Shown here piece by piece: positions 42,101 to 64,000 of a DNA stretch of 64,000 nt. The DNA is taken from positions 867,860-931,859 of the forward strand of contig JAYKAV010002773.1 in NCBI GenBank assembly GCA_035582835.1, read 5' to 3'. The stretch's first letter is position 1. Every line of letters begins with the position of its first letter. The notes below the pieces were generated by a model. The model worked only from the letters and a program-made list of their open reading frames with translations. It searched no databases and was not told where the DNA came from. The DNA comes from Phoebastria nigripes. Lineage: Eukaryota > Chordata > Aves > Procellariiformes > Diomedeidae. A program made the translations under genes and the position numbers.

Positions 42101-45100
42101 ATAGATTCTTATCTGGCCTCACTGCAACTTTTTTGCAGTAGGAAACATTGACTTGAGTGCCAATTATGACTTTATAACGAGGCTATATGAAACTAGAAGC
42201 AAACTGGTTTCATCTGTGCAGCTGCAAACACTGAGGTTGCTGTCGTCAGCCACTATCTGTCTGTAACGTACTAATAAAAACCCAAGAGACATTTATAGTT
42301 ACTGAATACCTGAAGCAAGGAAAACAATGATAAATTTCATTTCTGGAATATACAGGCATAGATGTTAACCTGTTTTCTCTTAGCAATAAACATTCCTTTT
42401 TTCACCAATGCTTTCTGAACTCTGTGCTGAAAACATCTGTTCGCTTCCAAAAAGCAGGCAAACAAATTCGCTGTTCTCTTCGTTATGCATGTGTTTTCAC
42501 CAACAAGCTTGACTAAGCAAGCATCATCTTAATTTAATTCTGTTGTAAGCCATATAGGCCAAAGTAGTTAATAACTTGAGAATAAATTTTACCACAGTGA
42601 CATTTGATTGTTTCATACCACATGCGAAAACCACAGATATCAGTTATGTATTAATTGTCCCCTAACCTTGCTGTTTCAATTTTTAGATGCAGTTTTGTGC
42701 CGCAGTTTCCAGAAATCTGTATTTCTCTTCATTGCTGTCTACATAAATGAGTCATAAATAAAAGCATTTTAAATGCTCATCACACCTTTTCAAAATTTTG
42801 ATTACAATCGCTTTAATGTCACTTCTAATAAGGGAAGTTTCGATGCATTAACTCCGTGCTTTAAAAACAGCAAGTCACACTGAATAAAATGTGCCTGATA
42901 TTTCCCCATCTGAACAGCAGAGAATCCATTTTGTCTTTGACTATTTCCCTGCTCTCAGCCCTGCAAGGGAGCAGCATCCTCACCCATTTTGTGTTCCCAG
43001 ATGCTGCAGCACAGTGAAATATTCCGTCATAACAGGAACAGCACAGCAGAAGAGAAAATTCCAGTAAACTGCAACAGACTGGAATGGTGGCTGCAAAGAG
43101 TACTTACTCTATGTAGAAAAGCACATTTTCTACATGAGCCTAGCAGCCTTATGAAAATTAGAGTGATGTCTGTCTAACAGCTTTCTACATGTATGACAAC
43201 CCTGAGCATTTAAATAACTCTACCATTAAATAATATACAATTTGTAATTCCATCGGGGAAACCAAATATTACAGAATAGTGAAAGACCATTAACATTTAT
43301 TAACATTTGTATTACAAGTAACTAATTTGCACATAACGAAAGCCAGATAAATGGAAACATAAGAGATACCTTTTCAACAGCATTTAATAAGCTGTTAATA
43401 AGAGACAATTAAAGAAATTTATTGTTGAGTTTCAGATCTCTCTAGACATAGGTAAGATTTCAATAAAACCGGTCCAGATCTGAACTTCACATTCTGAAGT
43501 ATGATTATTATTTTATTGAAAGGAACGTTAAGAGTAAAACTATTTTACATTACAGTCATTTTGAAACTGAATGGCAACTTTTCTGATGCTTTATGAAAAG
43601 ATGTTGTTCCTATTGGAAATCAATAGGAAGGCAGAAGACATTAGATAGTTATGATTTGCCAAGAAATCAGTAAGAAATAGAGCAATATCAGAACCCATGT
43701 TCTTCAACATTTACATATTAAAATTCAACTTGCATGTGAACAGAACTTTAAGAATTTACAGGAGAAAACACGTGAGGTGCCATTATGTTTTTCTGACCTA
43801 TCTATCATATCACGTCTGACAATTTAAGGTATTTTGCTTTTAAGACCCTTCTGATTTTGACAGATTAAACTGCATTCCCATTTAATTTGAAATGATTTAA
43901 TACATCCTTAAGAACATTCTCTAACACAAAAAATCACCGCCAAATATTTATTTGCAGGCATCTCCTATGATGCTTCACATCAGCCATCACCAGGAGGGGC
44001 AGGGGGAGCTTTCAGCTGCAAAGGCACCAAATCCCCGCTTAGGGAACTGTGGTGGAAGAACGACACGTCATGTTGAGCAGCACCCCTCAACAAAACAAGT
44101 TTTTCTATATAGAAATATTCAGGGAAGGAGGAAAGCTTTTAGCAGCATAACAAAGAGGATTTAGACTGAGATGAGGGTTACAATTCATCAGGAATTTTTT
44201 CCCCCAGCTTAACCCACAAAGAAACGCATAGGGAGGTACTTNTCAGCACTGTTCCAGAGCGCTCTCATACAGCCTTTGAACTCCGGGTATGTTCTGTTAC
44301 GACAGTATCAGTACACAAACACATTTCAGATCTCCCCCTGCACCTACAGATGGAAAGGAATTCCACTAATACTGTGAAACACGTATTTTAATATTTATTT
44401 GTTGCTTGTTTAGCAATATAGAGAGTCTTTAGACCAATATTCTTTAATAGTCATAAAAATTTTATTCAAACTACAGTAGACATTACCTTTCAGCGGGATC
44501 ATCTTAATCAAACAGTGAAACCAACAAGACTTAATTCTCATTTTCTGATTCACTATCACCTGATACAGCTAGAAGCTGGAAAAACAAGCATCCCTTTGAA
44601 AGGCAGGTGCAGCTTTGCGCAGGAGCAAGAGGCAGCAGCAAGGAGGGAGGAAGCCCCAGGGCAGTGCCAGAACCACGCCAGCCCTGCAGAAGCCAAACGC
44701 CCTCCGCNGCAGCCGGGGAGCCCCGGGGCCGGGGAGCCCCAGGGCCGAGCCGGTGTGACGCACAACCCTGCGGAGCGGTTCCCACCCCGGTACAAGCAGG
44801 GAGGGACCCGGCACTGCCTTTCAGCACATGCGATTTACACACGGCTTTATTGAGGGCTCCGGCACTGAATACAGAACACACTCTATTTGGCTTTCAGTCA
44901 ATTAAGCTTTAAGCTGTCAGCAAACAAGACTTTTAAGTTAATTTTGAATCACCACAAATCAAGTTGAAGGTTGTGAAAGGGCACGCTCACATGCCGGCAT
45001 GAAAAAAGGCAGTTTAATTGCCTCTGAATAGCTATTATATGCTGCAATTGGCCTATTGAATCTTAGATGATCTATTTATTTATCAAAGTGCAAAGACTGG

Positions 45101-48100
45101 TAAAAGACTGAAATGTATGAACTTTAATCATCTTCGCTCTCACATAAGTAGGTAAAATTGAAGTTTTTGCATATAAAAAGTACTATTGAAATTATAATCT
45201 TTTAACACAGTTCGATATGTTTGCATTATATTTTATTTTTGAATAGTTACAGCTGTCCAAACTACAGCTGAAGTGTGAAAACAAGCAATTTCCAATACAA
45301 TAAGGTATTGCTTCTTTCGTTTTTTAAACTTCCATCAGGTTTTTCATATAGTGTGTCGATAACTGGTGTTTTGAACCTGGCTAGCTTGAAAACCTGACTA
45401 TCCAGAAGAAGGTATAGAAAAATGCTATAAAATGCTATAAAACCAGCTGCTATTAAAAGGTGTTACAAAAAAGTGCTATAAATTTCATACCAGACCTCTG
45501 TCTTCATGAAAAATACTTTTGTTTAGAATAAAATTACATCAGACAGCAGCCACAGAAATGGGTCTTCAGAACTTAAAAGTTGTTTTCATCAATCTACCTA
45601 GAAAAACTGCAACACAAACTAAGGAAATACATTTTTTAAAATGTATCAATAAAACTAATTAATTTTAAGAATAACATCCTCTAGCTTTGCTGTGACTAAT
45701 CCTATGCTTAAAATACACAGTTAACCATGGAAAGCTGGTTTCTTAAGACAATGCATATATATACACACACATATCAAACAGTGAAGTCTAGAATTATTAC
45801 AAGTGAATGGACACAATTTCTCTTTTTGTAACTAACTACAAGAAGATGCTTTCAAACATGACTAGTCCAACCAGCTGCAATTCTTCACTTGTTAAATGAT
45901 GCAAGATTTTGACTAGGTATTCTCCTTTCCTTCAAATCCCACTCACAGAGCAAGACAGCCTGGGGGAATTCACATCACACGTTTTAGGTACCTGAAGGAC
46001 AACCCAGGATNCTAATTTCCTTGAGTTACTGGAAAGAGATAGGGAAGGAAATTCAGAACACTAAAGTCAGGAGCCTAAAGGTGCAGATTGGTACCCACTG
46101 TTTATTGTTCTGAATGTCAGCCTGGTACCTTGTACAGCTTTTGTTTTTCATTGCTCCTATCACCCTGGGGGAAGATTCACAATCTGAAATTGCAGTAACA
46201 GCTCCCTTATCCACTTAACATTGACCTCAGTCAAAATCCTCCACGTTTTATGTTCTTCCTATCATCAGGTCCTGTAAAACTTGCGTGAAGAAGTGTGGTT
46301 TGCATATAAAAACTGAAGAATTATGCATAGCTAAAAAACGCCTCCAAAAAGATTATTGAGAAGTAGTGAAAAAGATCTGCCAATGATGGAAAAAAGTAAC
46401 CAAAACTAAGTATGTGAAAAGTTTACTCTTCCAGCACTGGAAGAGACCAAGTATAAGGAAACGATGTGGTTATGACTACATCTCTCATTTCATGTCTGCA
46501 TTTAACCAAGCTGTTGCATATCATGAGGAAAGTGCAGCTGGAGCTCAGGAGGAAGAGGCCACTGCTGCAGCGACTGCTCAGGCTCTNGGGGGGCTGGAGA
46601 AGGCGAGAGGAGAGGCTGGCCGCAGGCTGCAGCACAGAGAGCATGGGAGACAAAGCCCAGGAGTGCCCTACAGGCACGGGCCAATCTGCTGTTCTCATGC
46701 CGTTACGACTATTTCTTGCTTGCTTTGAGCTGTGCAGCTCATTACACATCACGAAAAGAGATGGGCCAGGAGGATTTTCTGGAGAGAGAAGCAGAGCACT
46801 TTGATTTGATGCAAGAAAGATGAATGTTTAGGGCAAATGAGATACAACAGCTACTCGCTACGTCCAAGTGACCACACCAGACTTTCCTTGGGCAGGAAGG
46901 TGAAGGATGGGGGTTTTTACAGTGAATATTTATGATCTCATCCTGGCACACCGTGCAGACTGGTACAGACCGCAGTCCTGCTATCACAAACAATTGGCTG
47001 GTCAACAGTTTCTGCTCGGCAGGTTACTGTGCTACTGGATGCCCGGAGCAAGTTCTGGGACTTCAACACAGAGAAATTTTTCTTCTTTTTTAAGTCCAAC
47101 ATAGACTGACTTGGTGCCGAGACAACACCTGATATTTTTGAGAAGGAAAATAGGGCAGAGGAGGTGATAAGGCATTAAAGTCACAAGAGCAGTACACAGA
47201 GCAAATGAGTTTTAAACTGATGAAGTGGGGACCTCTGAAAGGATTACCCCAAGAAATGTAGTCTACATATTGTCGGGGTTACAGAACGTGTTCAGATGAC
47301 ACATGAAAGGCTTATGCACCCAGGGGTGAGGAGACTGCCGGATCCATACAGACCTTATATCTTCCTTCATGAGTCAAAGCAGCCCCTAAGTCACCAGCAG
47401 TTTAACTCTGAGTTATAAGAGATGTTCTGAGCCCACACAAGTAAACTCTGCCCATGTTTGGTTCTTTTAAAGAGCTATATGTAATTATAAATGAAATTGT
47501 GGCTTGACATCTTAAACATAATTTACCATCTATGTCATTTTTCACCAGAGAGTCCAAAAATGCAAATTAAAAAAGCGCAGAGGTTTCAGGTCTTTGCTTT
47601 ACATCACTACTTCATTGCCTCAGGCTTTAGTATAACCTCAGGGCAATAGCATTTAGATATCTAAGTAATAAACAGAGCAATCAGAATTGCTATTACTGCT
47701 GTTGATGCAGTAAATTTATATTCTGCAATGAACTTACTGGATTACAGATAGAAAACAGCTCACTTGTAGAAAACAGAAGACAGTGATCTCAAACTGCAGA
47801 TGTCCAGTAAACTTAAAACAAACAAAAAAACCTTCCCAAATTTCAGAAGTTGCTTCCAAGGCTAAAGGAAATCTTTAAGAAGTCATACATCATATTTAAC
47901 AATATATTGGTCATCAAGTAAATGATTCATGTAATAATTACCAGCACAAGCTTCTGAGGAAGTAATTTCCACATGGAAATTCCTAGACTCCAGTAGTTCT
48001 TACGGCAACATTTGTAAGAACTGTCTTCCACAGGCAAATGGTTAATTTACACAGGTAAATACTGCTAAAAGCAGTGAATGCTATGCACGTTAACAGCAGA

Positions 48101-51100
48101 ACAGCTTCTTGAAGTGTTTGGTCCATGATTAAAGCTAACTTATCCCAAGACACTTACACCTTGCCAGCACTGTTATATTTAGCACGTGCAATCAAGCTTA
48201 AACTTACCGAGGTGGATTAAGGGAAATTAGAGAGGTATTTCCAACTGTTTGTCACCACACACCTTTCTGAAATGCCGGACGTTACAAGGAGCTGTACCGA
48301 TGCTGTCACACGTCCCAAAGCTAGCACAGGAGTGGCGTTACCTGCATTACCTTTGTCTTACCAAAGGCCTCAGAGCCACTGCACTCCTTGCTAGGGCTGT
48401 GGCACGCGCCGTAAGGGACTTCCCTGCCCGCTGCCTCCTCAGGGTACCATGTGGGGAATAAAACTCCTCTGTCAAACACTAACACACAAAGACTTGCTGT
48501 GCCTCTGGAGACATTCTTCAAATATAAGACAAACGTGACAATATAGACATTTTTTTTAGGTAAAACAACTGCTGTCAAGAAGTTGGCTAAGAATGGTACC
48601 AAAGCTGGTGGCCTTGACATGTCCCAAACGCATTGCCCAGCAACGACAGAGAACAGAAACTGTTTAGATGCTATTGTGCCTCAACCATCAAAGAAAACAC
48701 TGTAAAGAGATTTGAGTGTATTCCTGCCATACACTTTAACATCATTACACTAATATTAAAACCAAAAAAGAAAAACTAAGAAGTATGAGACGTACGAAGT
48801 TTTTCATTGCAATGCTAACCAAAAAAGAAATGTAACAGAATAAGCAGAAAAAACAAGTGACAACTCTCAAGAAAACCCCCACATTTTAATACGTTGCTTT
48901 TATAACCTGTGCCTCTTTAAGACTCCACTTCTACACCTGAAGAGAGTATTCTAAATAATTTTCTTTTGACTGTAACAATCTTTCAAAGGTCACCGATTCA
49001 GGAAAACATCACGCTGAAGCGTTTCTGCCTAATGTAACTGAGAGAAGATGAGCAGCCAGAAGAATACAATTAAGGTATAAATGTTTCTCCAAGACAAAAA
49101 GAACTAACTTTTCCCAAGTTAATACGTTTTTTCAGAGTAACTGCAGCACAAAGGGAGACTGCACAGCGCTGGAAGAAGGCATCTGCCACCAAAACAACAA
49201 AAGAATTTCAGGCGAGTCCCAGATCAATTTTCACAAAGTACTGACGTATAATGCACACGATGATGCCGACTTCCCACTTTCACACCCAAAGTAAGATGGT
49301 GTAAGGACTGATACTACTCAGATACACCATGCAAAGCTTAGTATCAAGCTGTATACCATCAAATAAGTACAGATATCAGAAAGTATACAAAACTAAATGA
49401 AAAAAGTTATCTTTTAAAATACNAAAGCAAGCATTTGTAGATGAATGCATGTTAAAGACTGCTTCTCATACTACACTAAAGGGATCAATGTTTAACACAG
49501 TTTTTCTTCAAAACCACGCTGTCTGCAAGTATAGCTTTCATGTAATATACCGATTTCACTGGAATATGTGATAGATGAGGCAAATATTTTTAAATTTGAA
49601 AAGTTACTTGTTCCTGTGATATAAGTTGTGGCCTCTAAATTAGTACATCACAGTGTAAATACATAGGTATAGAGAGCACACTAAACTTAATTAATGTCCA
49701 CCCTCCAGACACAGCAGCTCTGCCAGGTTTTTACCCTCAGCGGATTCACTGCCCTTGTGGGAGTCAGGAGGAGAGGCCGGGCTGTGTCCTGCACCCCCCC
49801 GCCAGCCACCGGAGAGCAGCTCTAGTTGTTAGTCCTCAACTACGCAAACCCTGCAGCACAGGGGTAACTGCAATCAAAGTTCTGCACACCCTTTCCGAAG
49901 CGGCTCCCCGAGACGACACCTTCCAGCTGCAGACAAGCAGCTGCTGAACACCATGAAGCTGCCACACGTGTCCAGGTGTCCAAGTTTTTCTGTTTTCAGC
50001 TCCGTGGCCCACAAGCTGAAGAAAAACTGATGTTGCTTCCCACAGATATTCACAAAGATATTTAACAATGCTGCAATCCAGGTTAGAGCTCAAAACCGAC
50101 ATATATTGCCTTTTGTTAAGTAAATAATTTTGAAATTTTTATTCAAGTTTGCTAGCTTTTTCAGCCAAGGCACTTTTATTTATTTTTTTTAAAATCTACA
50201 GTCATTTCAGAAGTGTTAGTTATTTCTAAATCAATATAAACGTTAGAACTGAAGACAAACTGGCAGCCCGGTTTGCATCTGGCTCTTTGGCAGCCCTTGC
50301 CCAGCTCCTCCTGCAGCTGCCAGGCCCGGCTGAGGATGGACCTACCACCTCAGCACGGCCCACAGCTCTGCACTCCGCAACTGCTCTGCTCTACGCTGCT
50401 CCGTTAATTAGAAACCACCCCACCAGCCCCCCAAGCAAACCCGTTTTCTTGAATTAGTGCTTCCTTAATGAATACATGTAGCACTCTCCCAACGCTGACA
50501 GATGCCATTCAGACAGATGTCAAGCCCATAACCCCCTCGCAGAGAGCAGAGCTCTTAATGGCGTTTACTGGGCAACATCTGCTTGCCTGGTAATGCCTGT
50601 ATCTTTTCAAATACATGCAGCGTTGCTGAAAAACCCTGTGTTTTTACATGAATTATGTTTCCTTAAAAAAAGAAAAAAAAAGAACAGAATTTTACCCATA
50701 ATTTCATGCCTCCTTGTAGACAGCTAATTACAAATCGTAGGAACCTAGATTCTCAATTAACTTGGTATACAATTACCTATTAGACACATTTCTCAAGGTG
50801 CTTCAGAATTCCTGTTAATACACACGAAAACTCCATTAAAAATTAACTTTTACATGTTAAATAACCTGTGTCTGTGAACTCACACTCCATTTCTAAATGT
50901 AACAGAAAAGACCAAGTGACAGAGGTGAGTCAGTGTGTATTTTCTCTATTTTCTTAATTAGCATCTGAAAGGGATGAAGTTTGTTTTAGATGATAAACCC
51001 TCACTTTTCTGGTGTTTTCCACAATAGTCAGTGCATGATATGGTAGATGGTTTTCCAATGAGTGATTAAATACAAATTAAAAGCTTCTTTGATCTCTCTA

Positions 51101-54100
51101 TGGTGGGCTTTGGAGATACAAAAACGTATGTGACAGGGTTTGTGGAAGGTGCTCAGGTTCAGTCTAACCTACTTAAAAGAAACCCAGCAGGAACTTTGTC
51201 CAGAGACTGACTCTTTTGGCACCCTCATTGTGCTGAACAGTGGGCCACTGGCTTGTTTGCTGGGGATGGCAGATGGTTTCATTTGTTGTGTACCTCCACT
51301 CCACCCCAAATTTTCAGTGGAAGTCTGGCTGGTAACGGGAGGGACACAGTGGGCAACGGCACCTGTCGCTCCCGCTTCAAAGTAGTCCAGCTCCAGCAGT
51401 AAGAAAGAAAATGAAGAGAAACCACCAAGGTAGTCCAGAAGCTTAATATATTACTAAAAATTTAACAAAAGAAAAAAAAGCATAGTATATGACTTAACAG
51501 ATGACTGTCCACAACTTTCAGTTCACAGTTTGTTGAAATATTTTCTTCTGTTAGTGTAAGCCTTTGAGTAAAAAATTGTAATAACACACAGAGAAAAGTA
51601 ATGCATCACCTAGGAACTAATTTAAAACTACTTCAAATAGTTAGATGGTTCCAAAATCAGAAAGTCTTGACAGTGTGGGTAAAATAAGAAGTGCTCAAAA
51701 TATGAGAAAATGCTGGAAGTTAAAAATGTCTGCAAATGCATTCCATGTACTGCTGCACTTCAACAACAGCGATGGTGCAGTAAGAGACAAGACGAATCAC
51801 AAGAAACACAATCCCTGCCCTTACACCGTTGAATCTTTAACACAGACAAATATTGTCACTGATTAAAGAGCTATGTTTAAGTTTAGAGTATGGTTTAATC
51901 TAGCAATATTTCTTGCTTCTGACTTTGCCAGTTAAATGATAGTTATTGCTTAAAAAAATACTACTCATTATGCACAAAAATAGATTTGTGAATATTGACA
52001 AGAGAGAGTTAAAAGATTAAGTTTTCAAGCTGATGAACATTTATCAGTAGTGTTCCTAGATTTTGTTTTCCATATAAACCTTTGTATGTGCACTACTATA
52101 ACTGCTGGAACTCTCTCATATCAGAAATAAAAGTGTCTGTACAATGCACAGGTCAGATGTAAGAGTCTGCTTGACTGAGACTCCTTTTGGTTACACAGCT
52201 GAACAAAGAGTATTTTTAAAGCATCTATTTACTGCCTTACCCTGCCACAAGACATTTTCAAACAGATCTTTCTCTCTCTGTGCAAGGGATCACCAAGGGA
52301 CAAGGAGAAGGCTGCCCATTATTTCTTCCCGTTCTGTGCACTAACGTGCCACAGCAGCATGCAGGAGAAAATGGACTGGACCAAATAGTAAGCCTTATCT
52401 CTGTAGCTAAAGCAGCCCACATCCCCTATCTCCCAGCTTCTTGGAATGACAGATCCTTAGGAATAAATTGCATTTCAATTCAATTCCCCACTATCCTGAT
52501 GCAGCAATTGACTATGCTGTATCACAGTGTTTCCCAAAATGATAAATGTTTATGTTGGCTCAAGTAGAATTGAATGAAAATTGTATCTGTTACTGTTTTT
52601 ATTTACAGAAACACCAAAACAGAATAATTGGTGCAATAAACAGTGTTTTTAACTTTGTTACCTGTCAGGCCACCTGTTGGAGTGTTGTCATTTTACAAGC
52701 AAGACAGCTTAAGCAAGTTGTCAGTGCTGTGCTTCTGTTCCTCAGGGCAGTGTTACCTCCCGGGAGCAGGCACAAGAGCAGCCACAGCAGTCTATGCCTT
52801 GAATTTCCCACCCACTGACATTTTATTTTCATATAGCTATTAAAAACAAAGCGTAGAAAAAGCATAAACCGTTTACTGTTTAATAGCAGACAACAGTTTT
52901 TGTAATCTAACTAGTTAGGGGGCACGAAATCTGTTCGCTAAGGTCAGAATGACATTCCAAGGACATCTAACCCTCTCTCCCCGAGAGCCGTGTGTCTTAC
53001 ATAAAACTCCTCCAAATCTCCCAGAATTAGACCAAACCCTCTAGCAGAACTCTTAGGGCTTGCAGCCGCTTCCACCACGCACACACATACGTGGCACCAC
53101 TGCTTCAAACAATGGCAAAAGAAAGGTCCAAATGAGTTTCAACATGTACCTTCTTTTCCACCAAAGCACCGCAGCAGCAGTTCGGCTGAGCTCGCTGCTG
53201 GGTGAAGCACAGGCCAATGAAGTGGTCCAGGTGCAGATTTAACAAACACAGAGGTGTATTTTTGAAAACCTTGTATCTACAAAATCGAGGCAGTCTATTC
53301 TTCTATAGTCTTTGCAGTTGAGGGGGCTGTACATTCCATTCAGAGTTCATGGAAGGGGGAAAAAACATTTTAAAAAATTAGTGTTTAATTAGAACCAGGA
53401 ATGGGTTTGTGCTTTGCAAGTGTCATTGTCAATACTAACATGAATAAGGTCATCGTTACAAAATGTGATTGCCATGGAAAAATTCCACATTACGCAANGC
53501 TGAAGAGGTTGGCGGTATTATCTAAGTTAGTGGAACAGAGATTAGAATAAGCTCTTCATGGCAAGAGTCACCTTTCATTGTATGTGGCACCATCAGCAAC
53601 AAGGTCTTAACCGAAACCTGGCATTCCTATTACAGCAAGCAATACCAAACGCCTCCGGTAGGACATTCGCCTAAGTCTGGAAATGTCTACAGTTACCTTG
53701 GGAATTAATTAGAACTAATTTAATTCTAAACTTGCTAGAACTTTCTGTTGATTAGGTATAAGAGCAATTCGTACAATATTCAGAATATATATATCATGTT
53801 GTGCCCCAATATGGTACTTATTTCCATTGCTAAGGTAATGTTGCACAGCTCAGACGCAAACACTTCTGCAACCTAAAAGTTACTTCCTTGAAGTTCTTCA
53901 TTTCCAAAACAGCTCCACACAGTAAACTCAGTGGATTTTTAAAAGACAGTCTACTTACGCTGTTCTATCATCTTCTTCGTAAGTAAATAAATCCATCAAC
54001 AAGAGGTAGTGATGCACTACAATGCTATCTTTTCCACAGCATCGGTGACATATGACCATTTATCCCTGTTATGTGCTCAGCCATGTCCTTGTTTTATTAT

Positions 54101-54189
54101 CCCTATAGATGCTGCTGCACTTATGTTAAAGCATAAAGACAAATATTTGTACATCCAAATACGTAACAGTACTGTGTTTAGTGGGTTTT

Positions 54190-54293
54190 CCCCCCTGCCT
54201 CCCTTTTTTTTTTTCCTTCCCCCCCCCCCCCCCCCCCCCTTTTTTTTTTTTTTCCCCCCCCCCCCCCCCCTTTTTCTTTTTCTCTCTTTAAAG
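54190..54293. repeat. Compound poly-C / poly-T block
   Basis: Contains C(21) at 54219-54239, T(14) at 54240-54253 and C(17) at 54254-54270, flanked by T/C-rich sequence. All pyrimidines lie on the plus strand and purines on the minus strand. Open frames across it (54009-54344 plus, 54077-54493 minus) are translation of low-complexity DNA. Confidence 0.9.
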
Positions 54294-55805
54294 TATCTTG
54301 CTCTTCCTTTATTTATTGGAAGAACATTTGGATTTCTAAAATAAAACTTAGATGCTACCTTGGATCCTAAAATTACATTGAAAATACAAAAGATTACAAA
54401 TTGAAAAAAAAAAATTTTTTTTGAAAAAGCCAATTTACCATCATGATGAATTGCAAAATGTTGACTACTGAAGCTAGTAGATTTTATGCCCAACTAGGAA
54501 GAAATGCTGTTGTCCACATGTGAATTATTTGAGCAAAACATTTGCTCTACTTTTAGTTATCCAGAAAAGCCTTTCAGGCATTAAAGATAGCAATAAATAC
54601 TACTACACTGGAAGGCTATTCTTGCATGTATTTTCAGTGCATTTGAAGATAGACCCAATTTTCTAAATAACTCCTGCGTGTGTGTTTTTAAATGCTCAAG
54701 AAGCACTGTAGTGTATTACTGAAGTATTTCCAGAAACATACTTCAGTGCTTTTCAGCCAGCTAAGCTAAAATGCTTTAATCTCTAAAAGGACTGATGTGA
54801 AAGTGATCCTTTTAAAAAATTATTTGGATAAATGAAAGCATTTGGTGAATCTTAATTTGAACTGAAAAAAATCCTGTTGACCACTGCACACCAGCATTAC
54901 TTTGTGCAGTCAAATCAATAAATATTAGCCTTAATAGGACCACTATAGAAAGAAGCTGCATCATATTTTTAAAATAAGGTTAAGTTTAAATTATCTCAAT
55001 ACTCCTTTTTTTTGTATTCTACCAACACAAAACTAATTGTATTCAGTTGTAGACCAAAATTTCATCTTTACTTAGGACACTTTTTTAAAAGCTTAACTGC
55101 TTTTGATAACAGAAACACCTTCTCTGTAAATAAAATTGTTACTACCATCAGACTATAGCAACATAGTGGATAGCTTTCTGAAAAGCTCAAAACTCAAATG
55201 TCTAGCACATAGCAAAAAACCACACATAATTTGGAACTTACTCCATTAAAGTGTCCCATCTTCAATCTCTTTCCCGTGAAAAGAACATATGACATCAAAG
55301 GGGCAGAAAGCTGTCCCAGATATAACACACAATTGTTTATAATACTGCTATTGCTAAAGCTTCCAGAAAAAGAACCAGAAGGTCTCTAACAGCCAAGGAG
55401 ATGGTATATGTTCCTGAAGGAAACACTGATCTGATGTATATGCTGGGGAAATCTGTGTTTCAGGGTATGCCGAGCCCATTCATTAATTTATTTTTATTTT
55501 TTCCGAGGGTCCATCCTCTATTCATTGTTGTTTCTTGACAAGTCCTGCATCCTCCCCTAGCTGCTAAAGGCATTCCCAGCATCCTACCTCCCTCTTGGCT
55601 ATTTCCAGTTAGCCTTTTACCCCCAACCTGTGTTAATGCTCCATGCTCCAGACAGGCTGTTCTTCCACCAGCAGTAATCCTGTCTCAGGCACCTTCAACC
55701 AGAGACTTGACCCAAAACTAGATCTGTCATACTAACCATCTTCAGGTCAATACAAATAACTAGTTTTCTTTTAGACCTTCACAAAAATCTATAAAAAGCT
55801 TAGCC

Positions 55806-55828
55806 AAAAAAAAAAAAAAAAAAAAAAG
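55806..55828. repeat. A homopolymer run, about 23 bases
   Basis: A simple A run within the intron. No retroposon body is recognised upstream. Confidence 0.75.
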
Positions 55829-56584
55829 ACAGCTTTCACACTCTATAATCTGCAGTATGCTATGCTAAAATACATACTGCACTCATTCAAATTCCAAGGA
55901 TATTGATATTAAGCATATAGATATTTTCCTTATGACACTGCGTAAATAAGCATGAAAAAAGAATCAAAAGATAATTGCTTATAATTAAATGCATATTTTT
56001 GGATGGTCTGTCATTTCAGAATACGCCTTGATGGACCAGAACTCTTGACTTTACCTGCCAGTCTACAATAAACTAGAGCAACAGTAAAAAGCTGTATGAG
56101 TATTGTAGAAATGAAATACACTTGAATTCTATGTGCGACAAACTAGCAGTGCTTACTTGTTGAAAAAAACCCTCAATTCAATCAAGCAGACTGATGGTAG
56201 CACCCTTACATCACATCTTTCACCAAGGTAAATAATTTAAGGGATAACTATAAAGAAAATCATATAAATCCTTTATTCTTCAAGAACTACAAGCTAAACA
56301 TGTCGGTTGCAGGCAGACTTAAAAGCTCAAAACATATATTAAAATATAGATAATGATTCAGAAGTAACACAATAATATTATAGTGGTTACAGTTAGGCAG
56401 GTATTTAGTTTTTGTCTACAGCTCTTTTCTACTTTTGAATAACTTCATTTCTAATAGCACACACTTCTTCATAAGCAGCCTTAGTGTTTCATTTTCTCAT
56501 GAAAAGTCTGATATTTGGCAGAAAGTGTTCCATCTCCTCTGCACAGTACCTAGTATGTCAAAAAATAACATATTCATTATACTA

Positions 56585-64000
<7,416 letters not shown>

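Noticed and set aside
44515..44912. Overlapping open frames on both strands in a GC-rich patch
   Set aside because: Frames are open on both strands because stops are rare in GC-rich DNA. No conserved motif is seen.
45421..45440. Tandem AATGCTATAA pair with a diverged third copy near 45472
   Set aside because: Only two exact units, too short to call a repeat array with meaning.
54009..54493. Proline/phenylalanine and glycine/lysine-rich open frames
   Set aside because: They are translations of the C/T homopolymer block on the two strands.

Overview
This window looks like vertebrate, most probably avian, nuclear DNA. It is AT-rich and intron-dominated, with scattered single ambiguous bases. 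The only protein-coding gene I can support is the 3' part of WDR7 (rabconnectin-3 beta), read on the minus strand. Five coding exons are recognisable. In transcript order they are 64000-63900 (cut by the window edge), 56706-56593, 33768-33547, 12171-11985 and 853-736. Splice phases match at all four internal junctions, and the joined frame reads through without a stop. They encode about 249 residues of the helical central/C-terminal region between the N-terminal and C-terminal WD-repeat blocks. The gene continues past both ends: the N-terminal exons lie above 64000, and the final WD-repeat exons and 3' UTR lie below position 1.

The bird assignment rests on two mobile elements. One is a CR1 LINE 3' fragment at about 20926-21369. 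The other is a complete solo LTR at 2611-3184 with TGT/ACA ends and a perfect 5-bp target duplication (ATAGG), resembling an LTR family common in neoavian genomes. The WDR7 region (human 18q21) is, from my recollection of avian synteny, on the Z chromosome in birds; this was not tested here.

Layout: 1-735 is intron downstream of the last visible exon. The intron at 854-11984 carries the solo LTR and a 128-base T tract. The intron at 12172-33546 carries the CR1 fragment and several CpG-rich patches. The intron at 33769-56592 carries a compact CpG-rich island near 35.5-35.75 kb and a C/T homopolymer block near 54.2 kb. The intron at 56707-63899 shows no clear repeats. I see no tRNA, rRNA, CRISPR array, operon or second protein-coding gene. 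The many short open frames are not convincing genes.

The most notable patterns are listed here. Third-codon-position GC jumps from 27-42 % in the three upstream exons to 82-85 % in the two downstream exons. Two adjacent symmetric exons could each be skipped in frame. A same-strand solo LTR lies one exon upstream of the 736-853 exon. A CpG-dense patch lies deep in an intron. I did not find evidence for a novel multi-gene system.
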